A stretch of DNA of 64,000 nt from JBMDXB01 sp048594975 (GTDB taxonomy: Bacteria; Acidobacteriota; Vicinamibacteria; Vicinamibacterales; 2-12-FULL-66-21). The stretch spans positions 62,001 to 126,000 of the forward strand of contig JBMDXQ010000158.1 in the NCBI GenBank assembly GCA_048594975.1, in the 5' to 3' direction. A program made the position numbers and the translations under genes. The notes under the pieces are model-generated. The model saw only the letters and a list, made by a program, of their open reading frames with translations, was not told where the DNA came from and did no database searches. This document shows positions 19,127 to 26,524 of the stretch, in pieces (within the stretch, counting starts at the first letter, position 1; the number at the start of each line of letters is the position of its first letter).

Positions 19127-21340
19127 ATGAGGCCTCGATGGTTCGCCGGTGCCGCGTTGATCGCCCTCCTCGCCTCCGCACAGCACACCGATCTTGCCGG
19201 CCAGACCGGCGCGTCCGCGCCACAGCGCCACACGCTTTCCTCCGGCGTGAACGCCGTCCTGGTGGACGTCGTCGTGCGCGACCGGAAGAACCTGCCGGTC
19301 ACCGATCTTGCCGCGACGGACTTCGAGGTCTACGAGGACGGTGCGCGGCAGACGATTGACACGTTCACCCGCGTCTCGCGCGCCAGCGGGATCGGCGTCG
19401 GCATCGCCTGGAAGGCGCCCGAGAGCACCGTGGCGGTGAATCCCACGAATCCGGGTGCGCCGCCACCCGCCGACGAGCCGGTCGAGGAGACGACGACCGC
19501 CGTCGTGTTCGATCACCTCTCGTCCGAGACGCTCAGCTACGCGCAGCGCGCGACGCTCCAGTACATCCCCGCCACCACCGAATCGCGCGGGCGAGTCGGC
19601 GTCTTCGCCACCGGAGGTGGCGTGCGCCTCGTGCAGCGATATACGCAGGACCTGATCCGCGTGCGTCAGGCGATCCAGAACGTGGTGCCGGCGGGAACAG
19701 CGGCCGAGGAGGTGAAGGCCGAGCGGACCGACCGGTTGCTCGCCCGGCGCGCCGAACTGCGCGACACGCTCGAATCAGCCACCGCCGGTGCCGTAAGCGG
19801 AAGCGGCGCCGTCCTCGCGTCCAACTCGGCGGAGCTGGGACTGCGCGAGACGGAGCTTCGAATGATCCAGACGGAGTTGAACATGACGCGATCGTTCGAC
19901 AACCTCGATCGCGACCACAAGGGCTACGACACGGCGCTCGGGTTGCTCGCCGTGGTGCAGTCGCTCTCCGTCTATCCCGGCCGCAAGACGGTCGTGTTCT
20001 TCTCCGAGGGCCTGCCCGTCTCGCCGGCGCTCTCTGCCCGCCTCGACTACGTGATCGATCTCGCCAACCGCGTCAACGTCACCGCCTACGTCATCGACGC
20101 CAACGGGCTGCGCACCAAGAGCGCGACGACCACGATGCAGAAGGAGATGCAGTCGTTTGCCGACGAGCGCCTGGCGCAGGTGGCCTCCGGCGGCGACCGC
20201 ACCGAGCAGCCGCTGACGATGGCGTTCGAGCGGGTCGAGGACACGCTGAGGCTGGACTCCAGGACCGGGCTTGCGCGCCTCGCGGAGGACACGGGCGGTT
20301 TCCTGGTCGAGCAGTCCAACGATCTCCGCTCGGCGTTCCGCCGCATCGACGAGGACAACCGCTTTCACTACATGCTCACCTACTCGCCGGCGAACGCGGA
20401 CTTCGACGGCAAGTTCCGCGAGATTCGCGTGAAGGTGCAGCGGCCGGGGACGCAGGTGTTCGCGCGCAAGGGCTACCGCGCGATCCGCGCGCCCGGCGCG
20501 ATCGACGGCGGCAGCTACGACGTCCCCGCGCTCGCGCTGCTGAACCGCACTCCGCTGCCGAATGCCTTCCCGGTGCACGCCGCCGGCTTCACGTTCCCGG
20601 AAGCCGGCCGACCCGGGCTGACGCCGGTCATCGTCAGGGTAGGCACCGACGCGTTCCGCTTCACCATCGACCAGCGGCGCGGGACCTACTCCGCGCAGGC
20701 CGCGGTCGTCGTCCGCATCCGCGACGAGCGCGGCGACGAGGTGGAGAAGCTGAGCCAGCAGTACCTGCTCGCGGGCGACGCCAAGGACGTGGAGGCGGCG
20801 CGCAACGGCGGCATCCTGTTCTATCGCGAAGCCGACCTGGCGCCCGGCGTCTACACGATGGACGCGATCGTGTTCGACGCGATCGCGCAGCAGGGCAGCG
20901 TGCGCGTGTCGACGCTGTCGGTGCCGCGCGTGCGAAGCGGGGTCGTCGGGATGAGCAGCCTGGTGCTGGTCAACCGCATCGAGGAGGTTGGCGGTCGGCC
21001 GCAGGAGCCCGCACCGGCGGGGCCGCTCTACGTCGGACGCTCGCTGCTCTACCCCCACGTCGGCGAGCCGATCCGGAAGACGGGCGCGAAAGAGCTGCCG
21101 TTCTACTTCGTGCTCTACGGCCGCGTGCAGGGCGTGAAGGCGTCGGCGCAGTTGCTGCAGAGCGGGAAGGTGCTCGCCGACGCGCCGCTGGAGCTCCCGG
21201 CGGCCGCAGGCGCCCGCGTGCAGCACGTCGGCCGGCTGCCCATCGGCGACCTGCCCGCCGGCACCTACGAGCTGCGCATACGGGTGACGGACGGAACCCG
21301 CGAGGAGTCGCGGAGCGCCTATTTCACGCTGCGCGATTGA
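19127..21340 (+). CDS. VWFA-related acidobacterial-domain protein 2
   Basis: 737 residues; the start has GAGGAGG eight bases upstream. A signal peptide (1-24, LLASAQHTDLAGQ) precedes the same domain order as VWFA protein 1: AVLVDVVVRDRKNLPVTDL and ATDFEVYEDGARQ at about 40-75, VYPGRKTVVFFSEGLPVS near 283-300, NVTAYVIDANGLRTKSA, LAEDTGGFLVEQSNDLRSAF, HYMLTYSPANADFDGKFREI, then a C-terminal beta-rich extension with FYREADLAPGVYTMDAI, closely paralleling FYREPELPPGVYSMEAV in protein 1. The two are clearly tandem paralogues. Exported, role unknown. It is followed at once by another CTTCAG hairpin. Confidence 0.86.
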   Translation: MRPRWFAGAALIALLASAQHTDLAGQTGASAPQRHTLSSGVNAVLVDVVVRDRKNLPVTDLAATDFEVYEDGARQTIDTFTRVSRASGIGVGIAWKAPESTVAVNPTNPGAPPPADEPVEETTTAVVFDHLSSETLSYAQRATLQYIPATTESRGRVGVFATGGGVRLVQRYTQDLIRVRQAIQNVVPAGTAAEEVKAERTDRLLARRAELRDTLESATAGAVSGSGAVLASNSAELGLRETELRMIQTELNMTRSFDNLDRDHKGYDTALGLLAVVQSLSVYPGRKTVVFFSEGLPVSPALSARLDYVIDLANRVNVTAYVIDANGLRTKSATTTMQKEMQSFADERLAQVASGGDRTEQPLTMAFERVEDTLRLDSRTGLARLAEDTGGFLVEQSNDLRSAFRRIDEDNRFHYMLTYSPANADFDGKFREIRVKVQRPGTQVFARKGYRAIRAPGAIDGGSYDVPALALLNRTPLPNAFPVHAAGFTFPEAGRPGLTPVIVRVGTDAFRFTIDQRRGTYSAQAAVVVRIRDERGDEVEKLSQQYLLAGDAKDVEAARNGGILFYREADLAPGVYTMDAIVFDAIAQQGSVRVSTLSVPRVRSGVVGMSSLVLVNRIEEVGGRPQEPAPAGPLYVGRSLLYPHVGEPIRKTGAKELPFYFVLYGRVQGVKASAQLLQSGKVLADAPLELPAAAGARVQHVGRLPIGDLPAGTYELRIRVTDGTREESRSAYFTLRD

Positions 21341-21341
21341 C

Positions 21342-21364
21342 GGAGGCCTGAAGGCCTGCGCTAC
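21342..21364. repeat. GTAG/CTTCAG-type hairpin
   Basis: On the minus strand: GTAGC, GCAGGC, CTTCAG, GCCTCC. It starts two bases after the VWFA 2 stop and adjoins the relic gene. One base pair of the stem is mismatched. Confidence 0.65.
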
Positions 21365-21365
21365 C

Positions 21366-21673
21366 TGATCGTCACCACCGCCTCGCGCACCGCGCGCGCC
21401 GCCCGTGGCTGCCACGGCGGCGGCCGGCACTCGCGCTGCATCCGTTCCAGCCACGACCGTGAAGTCCCCGATCTCCTGCCGCGTCCTCGATCAGTTCGAA
21501 GTCCTCTTTGCGTAGGTCCGTCACCGGGTTGCGCGGTTGTCGCGGACGACGACATCCACGACGACGGCGGTTGCGCCGGAGACGAGAGGCTGTTTCGAGG
21601 TCGAAGGCGGGGGTTGCTGGGCGGCGGCGAGGGTGGAGAGCAGTAGAGCCAGCAGCGCGAACCGGAGATGCAT
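21366..21673 (-). pseudogene. Truncated, frameshifted VWFA-related gene
   Basis: A GGAGG ribosome site precedes an ATG at 21673-21671 that opens a good signal peptide (MHLRFALLALLLSTLAAAQQ) and the family motif VVVDVVVRDNR. The frame then hits TGA at 21523-21521. Shifting by one base restores NPVTDLRKEDFELIED, and a second shift restores QEIGDFTVVAG. These align with VVRDRKNLPVTDLAATDFEVYEDG and following residues in VWFA protein 2. The rest of the gene is gone, replaced by a hairpin and the end of VWFA 2. At least two frameshifts plus a 3' deletion make it a decayed fourth paralogue. Confidence 0.85.
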
Positions 21674-21757
21674 CTCGTCCTCCCTCGAATCGCGCTGGCT
21701 TCGCGGTAGGCGCGTTCGCAGGCAAGCCGTGAAGGTCCGCCCTGCACGGCCTCAGAC

Positions 21758-21781
21758 GCAGGCCGTGGAGGCCTGCCCTAC
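21758..21781. repeat. Variant GTAG hairpin at the VCBS gene stop
   Basis: On the minus strand: GTAGG, GCAGGC, a seven-base CTCCACG loop, then GCCTGC. The TAG inside GTAG (21780-21778) is the stop codon of the VCBS-repeat gene. The 21674-21757 stretch beside it holds only degenerate hairpin-like GC sequence and no gene. Confidence 0.55.
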
Positions 21782-23337
21782 CGGTTCCGTTTCCCCTGGT
21801 TCACCCACACCTCGACCCACGCCGGCGCCGGCTTGTCGACCGAGAAATACCCGGTGACGATGTCCACGTCGCCATCGCCGTCGATGTCGCCGATGTCGAG
21901 CGTCGCATGACGCGGCACTCCCATCGCGATGGTGTGCCGCGCGAATACGCCGGGCTTCGTCTGCTCGAGCCAGGCCAGCGCAGGCAGCGTCTTCTCGTCC
22001 ACGTCCGATCCACCAGCGAGCAGCGCCGAGGCGACGACGTCGAGGTCGCCGTCGCCGTCGACATCGGCCGCCCTCGCGCGATGGACGCCCGGCATCGGCG
22101 CGAGGCTGCGCGCAGCGAACGGGTACCCGCCCGTGTTCTCCAACAACTGGATGCCGTGATACGGCTTCACCAGGCCGTCGTCGAAGGTGTCGCCGTGGGT
22201 CAAAAGGACGTCGAGGTCGCCGTCCTTGTCGAAATCGACGAGCTCGATGCCGGACGATCCCCAGTTCGGATGCGGTGCCGCGTAGATCACCTTCTGTTCG
22301 AAAGTGAAGTCGCGCGTTCCCTTGTTGACGTAGGCGATGACCGTCTCGTGCTCCTGCGCGAGCAGGCCGACGAAGTCCAGGTGGCCGTCGCGGTTGAGAT
22401 CCACCGGCACGACGTGGATGCCGCCGGTCCGCGGATCGATGACGCGGCGGTTGAAGTCGGGCTTCGAGGCGTCCGCCGTCCGGTTCTCGAGGATGGCGAT
22501 CTGGCCGGCCTTGCGCCAGCCGAACGCGGCAACGACCAGGTCGGTCTTGCCATCGCCGTTGAAATCGCCGCTCTCCACATCGGCGACGCGCGGCCAGCCG
22601 TCCAGCCAGAACGCCCCGTACTTGCCGTCCTTCCGGCCGCGCAGCCAGATGACCGCGCCCTTCTCATGATCGGCTGGGAAGAATTCGCCGAGATCGGCGA
22701 TCAGCAGATCCTCGAGCCCGTCGCGATCGACGTCGGTGCGTGTCACGTGCGCCGGATGCGGCACGCTCGCGACGACCGAGAGCGCGCCCGTCGGGCTTCC
22801 CGGCGTGCCGGAGAAAACCAGGCTCTGGCGCATGTCGGTCCCCAGAAGGTCGAGCCGTTTGTCGCCGTCGAGGTCGACGAGCAGGACGTTCGACACCGCC
22901 GGCGTCGCGGGCATGTCGGGCACGCTCATCCCGCTGCGGGCGAACCGCACCGGCGACTCGCTCTCCGCCGGCCACGGCTCCGGCGCGGGCAGGCGTTCCG
23001 GCGCGCCGTCGGTGTAGAAGGGGAGCACCTGTTCGAAATCCGGCGGCAGCTTGACGTCGCGGAACACCTTGTCCGGCGGGCCCGGCGGCGGCAGACGATT
23101 CTCGCGGATGAACGTCATGCGGACGAACTCGTCGCGCCACGCGCCGCGCGGGAGGATGTCGGGCGGTGGAAAGGGGTGGCACGTGCCGCAGATCACGCGC
23201 GCCTGTTTCTCCTCGGCCGACACCCGGGCCTGCGCTCTCTGCGATGCCTGCGCCGCGCCTGTGGAGATCACCTGCCACGACAGCCCGGCCAGCGAGACCA
23301 CGCACACGATGAAAACGAGACGAACACCCGGGATCAT
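21778..23337 (-). CDS. VCBS/FG-GAP-repeat protein with a c-type heme motif
   Basis: 519 residues. An N-terminal signal or anchor (1-28) is followed at about 50-54 by CGTCH, a c-type heme attachment motif in a segment with PFPPPDILPRG typical of short cytochrome modules. The rest is a beta-propeller of FG-GAP/VCBS repeats with calcium-binding-like D-x-D-x-D-G motifs: LVDLDGDKRLDLL, RTDVDRDGLEDLL, SGDFNGDGKTDLV, PVDLNRDGHLDFV, LVDFDKDGDLDVL, AADVDGDGDLDVV, IGDIDGDGDVDIV. It is probably periplasmic or surface-exposed, with heme matured by the Ccm or Ccs system. Function unknown; redox or adhesion roles are conceivable. It diverges from the CRTAC1 gene with 42 bases between starts, implying shared promoter space. 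Confidence 0.85.
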   Translation of the reverse strand: MIPGVRLVFIVCVVSLAGLSWQVISTGAAQASQRAQARVSAEEKQARVICGTCHPFPPPDILPRGAWRDEFVRMTFIRENRLPPPGPPDKVFRDVKLPPDFEQVLPFYTDGAPERLPAPEPWPAESESPVRFARSGMSVPDMPATPAVSNVLLVDLDGDKRLDLLGTDMRQSLVFSGTPGSPTGALSVVASVPHPAHVTRTDVDRDGLEDLLIADLGEFFPADHEKGAVIWLRGRKDGKYGAFWLDGWPRVADVESGDFNGDGKTDLVVAAFGWRKAGQIAILENRTADASKPDFNRRVIDPRTGGIHVVPVDLNRDGHLDFVGLLAQEHETVIAYVNKGTRDFTFEQKVIYAAPHPNWGSSGIELVDFDKDGDLDVLLTHGDTFDDGLVKPYHGIQLLENTGGYPFAARSLAPMPGVHRARAADVDGDGDLDVVASALLAGGSDVDEKTLPALAWLEQTKPGVFARHTIAMGVPRHATLDIGDIDGDGDVDIVTGYFSVDKPAPAWVEVWVNQGKRNR

Positions 23338-23379
23338 GAGGGCAATGCTAACATACGGATTTCACTCGGTTTATTGCCC

Positions 23380-25104
23380 ATGAAGCGTATCCATTCCAGC
23401 CCCTTCGCCACCTCGCGCCGCCGGTTCGTCAGCCTGACTGCTTCGGCCGGCGCGGCGTTGCTCGCCCCGTCGTGGCTGCGCGCCCGACTGCACGCGGCGC
23501 CGGCGATCTTCGAGGAGGTACCGGCGAGTGCCAGCGGGATCACCTGGGTTCACGAGAACGCGATGTCGGACGACCGGCACCTGCCCGAGACCATGGGGCC
23601 GGGGGTGGCGTTCTTCGACTTCGACAACGACGGCTGGATGGACATCCTCATGGTGAACAGCGGCCCGGCCGACTTCTACCAGCCGAAGACGCCACTGAAG
23701 AACGCGTTGTACCGGAACAACCGCGACGGCACGTTCACCGATGTCACCGACAAGGCAGGCGTGGCGGGCGGCAAGGAGTTCGGCATGGGCTGCGCCATCG
23801 CCGATTACGACAACGACGGCTACCAGGACATCCTGGTGACGGCGTACGGGCGCTGCACGCTCTACCACAACAACGGCAACGGCACCTTCTCGGACGTCAC
23901 CGACAAGGCGGGGGTGGCAGCGGCGGGCTGGACGACGAGCGCCGTGTGGCTCGATTATGACAACGACGGGAAGCTCGACCTGTTCCTCTGCAGCTTCGTC
24001 GAGTTCTCGCTGAAGAACAACGTCTTCTGCGGCGACAACAAGCTCGGGAAGCGGTTCTACTGCATCCCGCGCGTGTTCAAGCCGACGCCGAGCAAGCTGT
24101 ATCACAACAACGGCGACGGGACGTTCACGCTGGTGAGCGAAGGCACTGATATCCAGCGCGCGCTGGGCAAGGCGCTGGGGGTCGTCGCCACCGACGTCAA
24201 CAACGACGGGCTGATGGATCTGTTCGTCGCCAACGACACGGTCCAGAACTTCCTGTTCATGAACCGCGGCCAGAGCAAATGGGAGGAGGTCGGGCTGGCG
24301 GCGGAGGTGGCCTTCAGCGTCAACGGCACGCCACGGTCGGGGATGGGGGTGGACGCGGCCGACGTCAACGGCGACGGGATGCAGGACCTGTTCGTCGCCA
24401 ACGTCGACCAGGAGATGTTCTCGCTGTACCAGAACCAGGGCAAGGAGTACTTCCGCGACGTCGCCGCCGCGCACGGCATTTCGCAGGCGACGCGCCTGCT
24501 GAGCGGCTGGGGCCTGAAATTCTTCGACTACGACAACGACGGGTTCGTCGACCTGTTCCTCGCCAACGGCCACCCCGACGACATGATCGAGAGCTACTCG
24601 CACCAGGTGCGCTACAAGGAGCCGCTGCTGCTGTTCCGGCACGACGGCAAGAAGTTGGCCGACGTCAGCGCCCAGGCGGGGCCGGCGTTCCACAAGATGT
24701 TCGCCGCCCGCGGACTCGCCGTCGGAGACTACGACAACGACGGCCGCCTCGACGTGCTGGTCGGGAACAACGGGGCCGCGCCGCTGCTCCTCAGGAACAG
24801 GGCAGGCGAGGGCAACCACTGGGTCGGCCTCGCGCTGCAGGGAACCGGCTGCAACCGTGACGCGGTCGGCGCGACGATCACCTGGGCGGTGAACGGGACG
24901 AAGAAGAGCCGCTACAAGTCGAACGGCGGGAGCTATCTCTCGTCCCACGACCTGCGCGAGGTGCTCGGCCTCGGTACGGCGGCGAAGGTTGACTGGCTGG
25001 AGATCAAATGGCCGCCGCCGAGCGGCCGCGTGGAGCGGTTCACCGACCTGCCCGTCGACCGCTACGTGCGCATCGTCGAGGGCAAGGGGAAGATCGAGAC
25101 GTAG
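23380..25104 (+). CDS. CRTAC1-family protein: FG-GAP repeats + ASPIC/UnbV domain, Tat-exported
   Basis: 574 residues from the ATG giving MKRIHSSPFATSRRRFV. A twin-arginine motif (SRRRFVSL, about 12-19) and hydrophobic stretch indicate Tat export. About seven FG-GAP-like propeller units follow, marked by FFDFDNDGWMDILM, IADYDNDGYQDILV, WLDYDNDGKLDLFL, ATDVNNDGLMDLFV, AADVNGDGMQDLFV, FFDYDNDGFVDLFL and VGDYDNDGRLDVLV. The C-terminal hundred residues form the ASPIC/UnbV domain (NHWVGLALQGTGCNRDAVGA, SNGGSYLSSHDLREVLGLG). Extracellular, probably calcium-binding; the molecular role is not established. It is divergent from the heme VCBS protein and probably functionally paired with it. Its stop TAG is part of a GTAG hairpin. 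Confidence 0.9.
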   Translation: MKRIHSSPFATSRRRFVSLTASAGAALLAPSWLRARLHAAPAIFEEVPASASGITWVHENAMSDDRHLPETMGPGVAFFDFDNDGWMDILMVNSGPADFYQPKTPLKNALYRNNRDGTFTDVTDKAGVAGGKEFGMGCAIADYDNDGYQDILVTAYGRCTLYHNNGNGTFSDVTDKAGVAAAGWTTSAVWLDYDNDGKLDLFLCSFVEFSLKNNVFCGDNKLGKRFYCIPRVFKPTPSKLYHNNGDGTFTLVSEGTDIQRALGKALGVVATDVNNDGLMDLFVANDTVQNFLFMNRGQSKWEEVGLAAEVAFSVNGTPRSGMGVDAADVNGDGMQDLFVANVDQEMFSLYQNQGKEYFRDVAAAHGISQATRLLSGWGLKFFDYDNDGFVDLFLANGHPDDMIESYSHQVRYKEPLLLFRHDGKKLADVSAQAGPAFHKMFAARGLAVGDYDNDGRLDVLVGNNGAAPLLLRNRAGEGNHWVGLALQGTGCNRDAVGATITWAVNGTKKSRYKSNGGSYLSSHDLREVLGLGTAAKVDWLEIKWPPPSGRVERFTDLPVDRYVRIVEGKGKIET

Positions 25105-25123
25105 CGCAGCCCTTCAGGGCTGC
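25101..25123. repeat. GTAG/CTTCAG hairpin shared by two convergent stop codons
   Basis: GTAGC, GCAGCC, CTTCAG, GGCTGC. TAG at 25102-25104 ends the CRTAC1 gene on the plus strand. The complement of the loop (TGA, 25116-25114) ends the VWFA 3 gene on the minus strand. The hairpin can serve as terminator for both. Confidence 0.8.
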
Positions 25124-26451
25124 TTCTGGGACGCCGTCACGTAACCCGGTCGCGCCCGCACCGTCACCCGCGGGCGCTTCACCATCACACCGACGCGCCG
25201 GAACTTGCCGTCCGTGGCCGTGTTCGCCGGCTGGTAGCCGAGCAGGTAGTACGTCGTCCGCTCCTGCTGCATACGCGCGACGCCGGCGCCGAGATTGTTG
25301 GTGTTGTCGAGCAGGAACCCGCCGGTCTCCTTCGCCAGCCGGCCGAGCACGGCGCCGGCACGCGAGGTCAGGATCTGCTCCTGCCTCTCGAGGTCCTTGG
25401 TCCACGCGCCCTCGCCACGGCGCGCATCGCCGACGCCCTGCGTGCCGGCGACGCCGACGTGCCGGCCGACCCTGGCCTCCTCGCTGTGGACCCGCAGCCC
25501 CGCCGCGTCCACCGGGTAGAAGCTGATGTTGGCGCGGTTGGCCTCGTGTATGAGCGCGTCGAACGTTGGCTTCACACGATCGGAGATCGGGAGCTGCTCG
25601 CAGAAGTAGAGGACGCTCTTGCGCCCCGGCAGCGCCGCCATCGAATCGACGACCGACCTGAGGCCCGCCAGCGACGCCTGGCCTTCGAACTGTGCCAGAA
25701 ACTGCGTGTACGTCTCGTACATCCGGAGCTCCATCCGCCGGAGGAGCGCTTCCGGATCGCCTCCCTGAAGGAACTTCTCGCGTTCGAGCGCTGTGACCCA
25801 CCCCGTGCCTGCCTCGGCGCCCACGGTGACCGGCTGGTTCGGGTCGAGCGGCAAGTTCTGCACGCGCGAGTAGCTGGACCGCTCCGCCTGCACGGAGGTG
25901 TTCGTCGGCGCCGTCCCTCCAAGGCGATCGACTGCCGTCCGCAGGACCTCGGGCTGATTCGTGAACCCGGCAAACGTCGCCAGCTTGACGTCCGCGAGGA
26001 ACACGCCCGCGTAGTCGTGCGGCGGCGTCAGCGTGCCGAGGTAGGTCACGGCCGCCTTGTGCGCCAGCGGGCGCATCTCCGCCGAAAGCCGGTCGAACAG
26101 GATCGCCGTGACGCTTGGGGTCTTGTCAGGCAGCGGCGCCGCAACGCCGGCAGTCGGGGCTGTTGGCGCTTCGCCAGGCGCGGGCGGCGCGCCCGGGGTC
26201 GCCGGAGCTGCCGCATCCAGGCGGCGGACCGCGCCGGCGTGCACCAACGACGCCGAGAGGATCTGCTGTCGCTTGCCGTCTTCCGAGAGCTCGAACTCCT
26301 CCGGCCTGAGATCCAGGACCGGGCGGCCGTCACGATCGACGACCGTGACGTCGATGACCACGCCCGTGGTGGTGGTCCGGGTAGGCGGCTGCTGCGCGAG
26401 AGCTCCGGGGGTCAGAACGGCCGCCAGGGACGACACGAGGACGCCTTTCAT
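25114..26451 (-). CDS. VWFA-related acidobacterial-domain protein 3 (short form)
   Basis: 445 residues from the ATG with GGAGGAGG eight bases upstream; a GTG two codons earlier is less likely. A signal peptide (ending ALAQ, about 20) is followed by GVVIDVTVVDRDGRPVLDL and PEEFELSEDGKRQ, then VTAILFDRLSAEMRP, ALPGRKSVLYFCEQLPIS, NISFYPVDAAGLR, TGGFLLDNTNNLGAGVARM, TYYLLGYQPANTATDGKFRR and VRARPGYV. It ends right after the VWFA-like module. The 270-residue C-terminal beta region of the other two paralogues is absent. The last three codons (KQP) and stop are encoded by the CTTCAG hairpin, so the hairpin may have replaced the original 3' end. Exported, function unknown. Confidence 0.85.
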   Translation of the reverse strand: MKGVLVSSLAAVLTPGALAQQPPTRTTTTGVVIDVTVVDRDGRPVLDLRPEEFELSEDGKRQQILSASLVHAGAVRRLDAAAPATPGAPPAPGEAPTAPTAGVAAPLPDKTPSVTAILFDRLSAEMRPLAHKAAVTYLGTLTPPHDYAGVFLADVKLATFAGFTNQPEVLRTAVDRLGGTAPTNTSVQAERSSYSRVQNLPLDPNQPVTVGAEAGTGWVTALEREKFLQGGDPEALLRRMELRMYETYTQFLAQFEGQASLAGLRSVVDSMAALPGRKSVLYFCEQLPISDRVKPTFDALIHEANRANISFYPVDAAGLRVHSEEARVGRHVGVAGTQGVGDARRGEGAWTKDLERQEQILTSRAGAVLGRLAKETGGFLLDNTNNLGAGVARMQQERTTYYLLGYQPANTATDGKFRRVGVMVKRPRVTVRARPGYVTASQKQP

Positions 26452-26524
26452 CGCCACCTCCTCCCTCAGGCGAGGCGGTTTGGGCCGGCCCGTGAATTCT
26501 TCGGCAAGCCGCCGCTCCCGCTGC

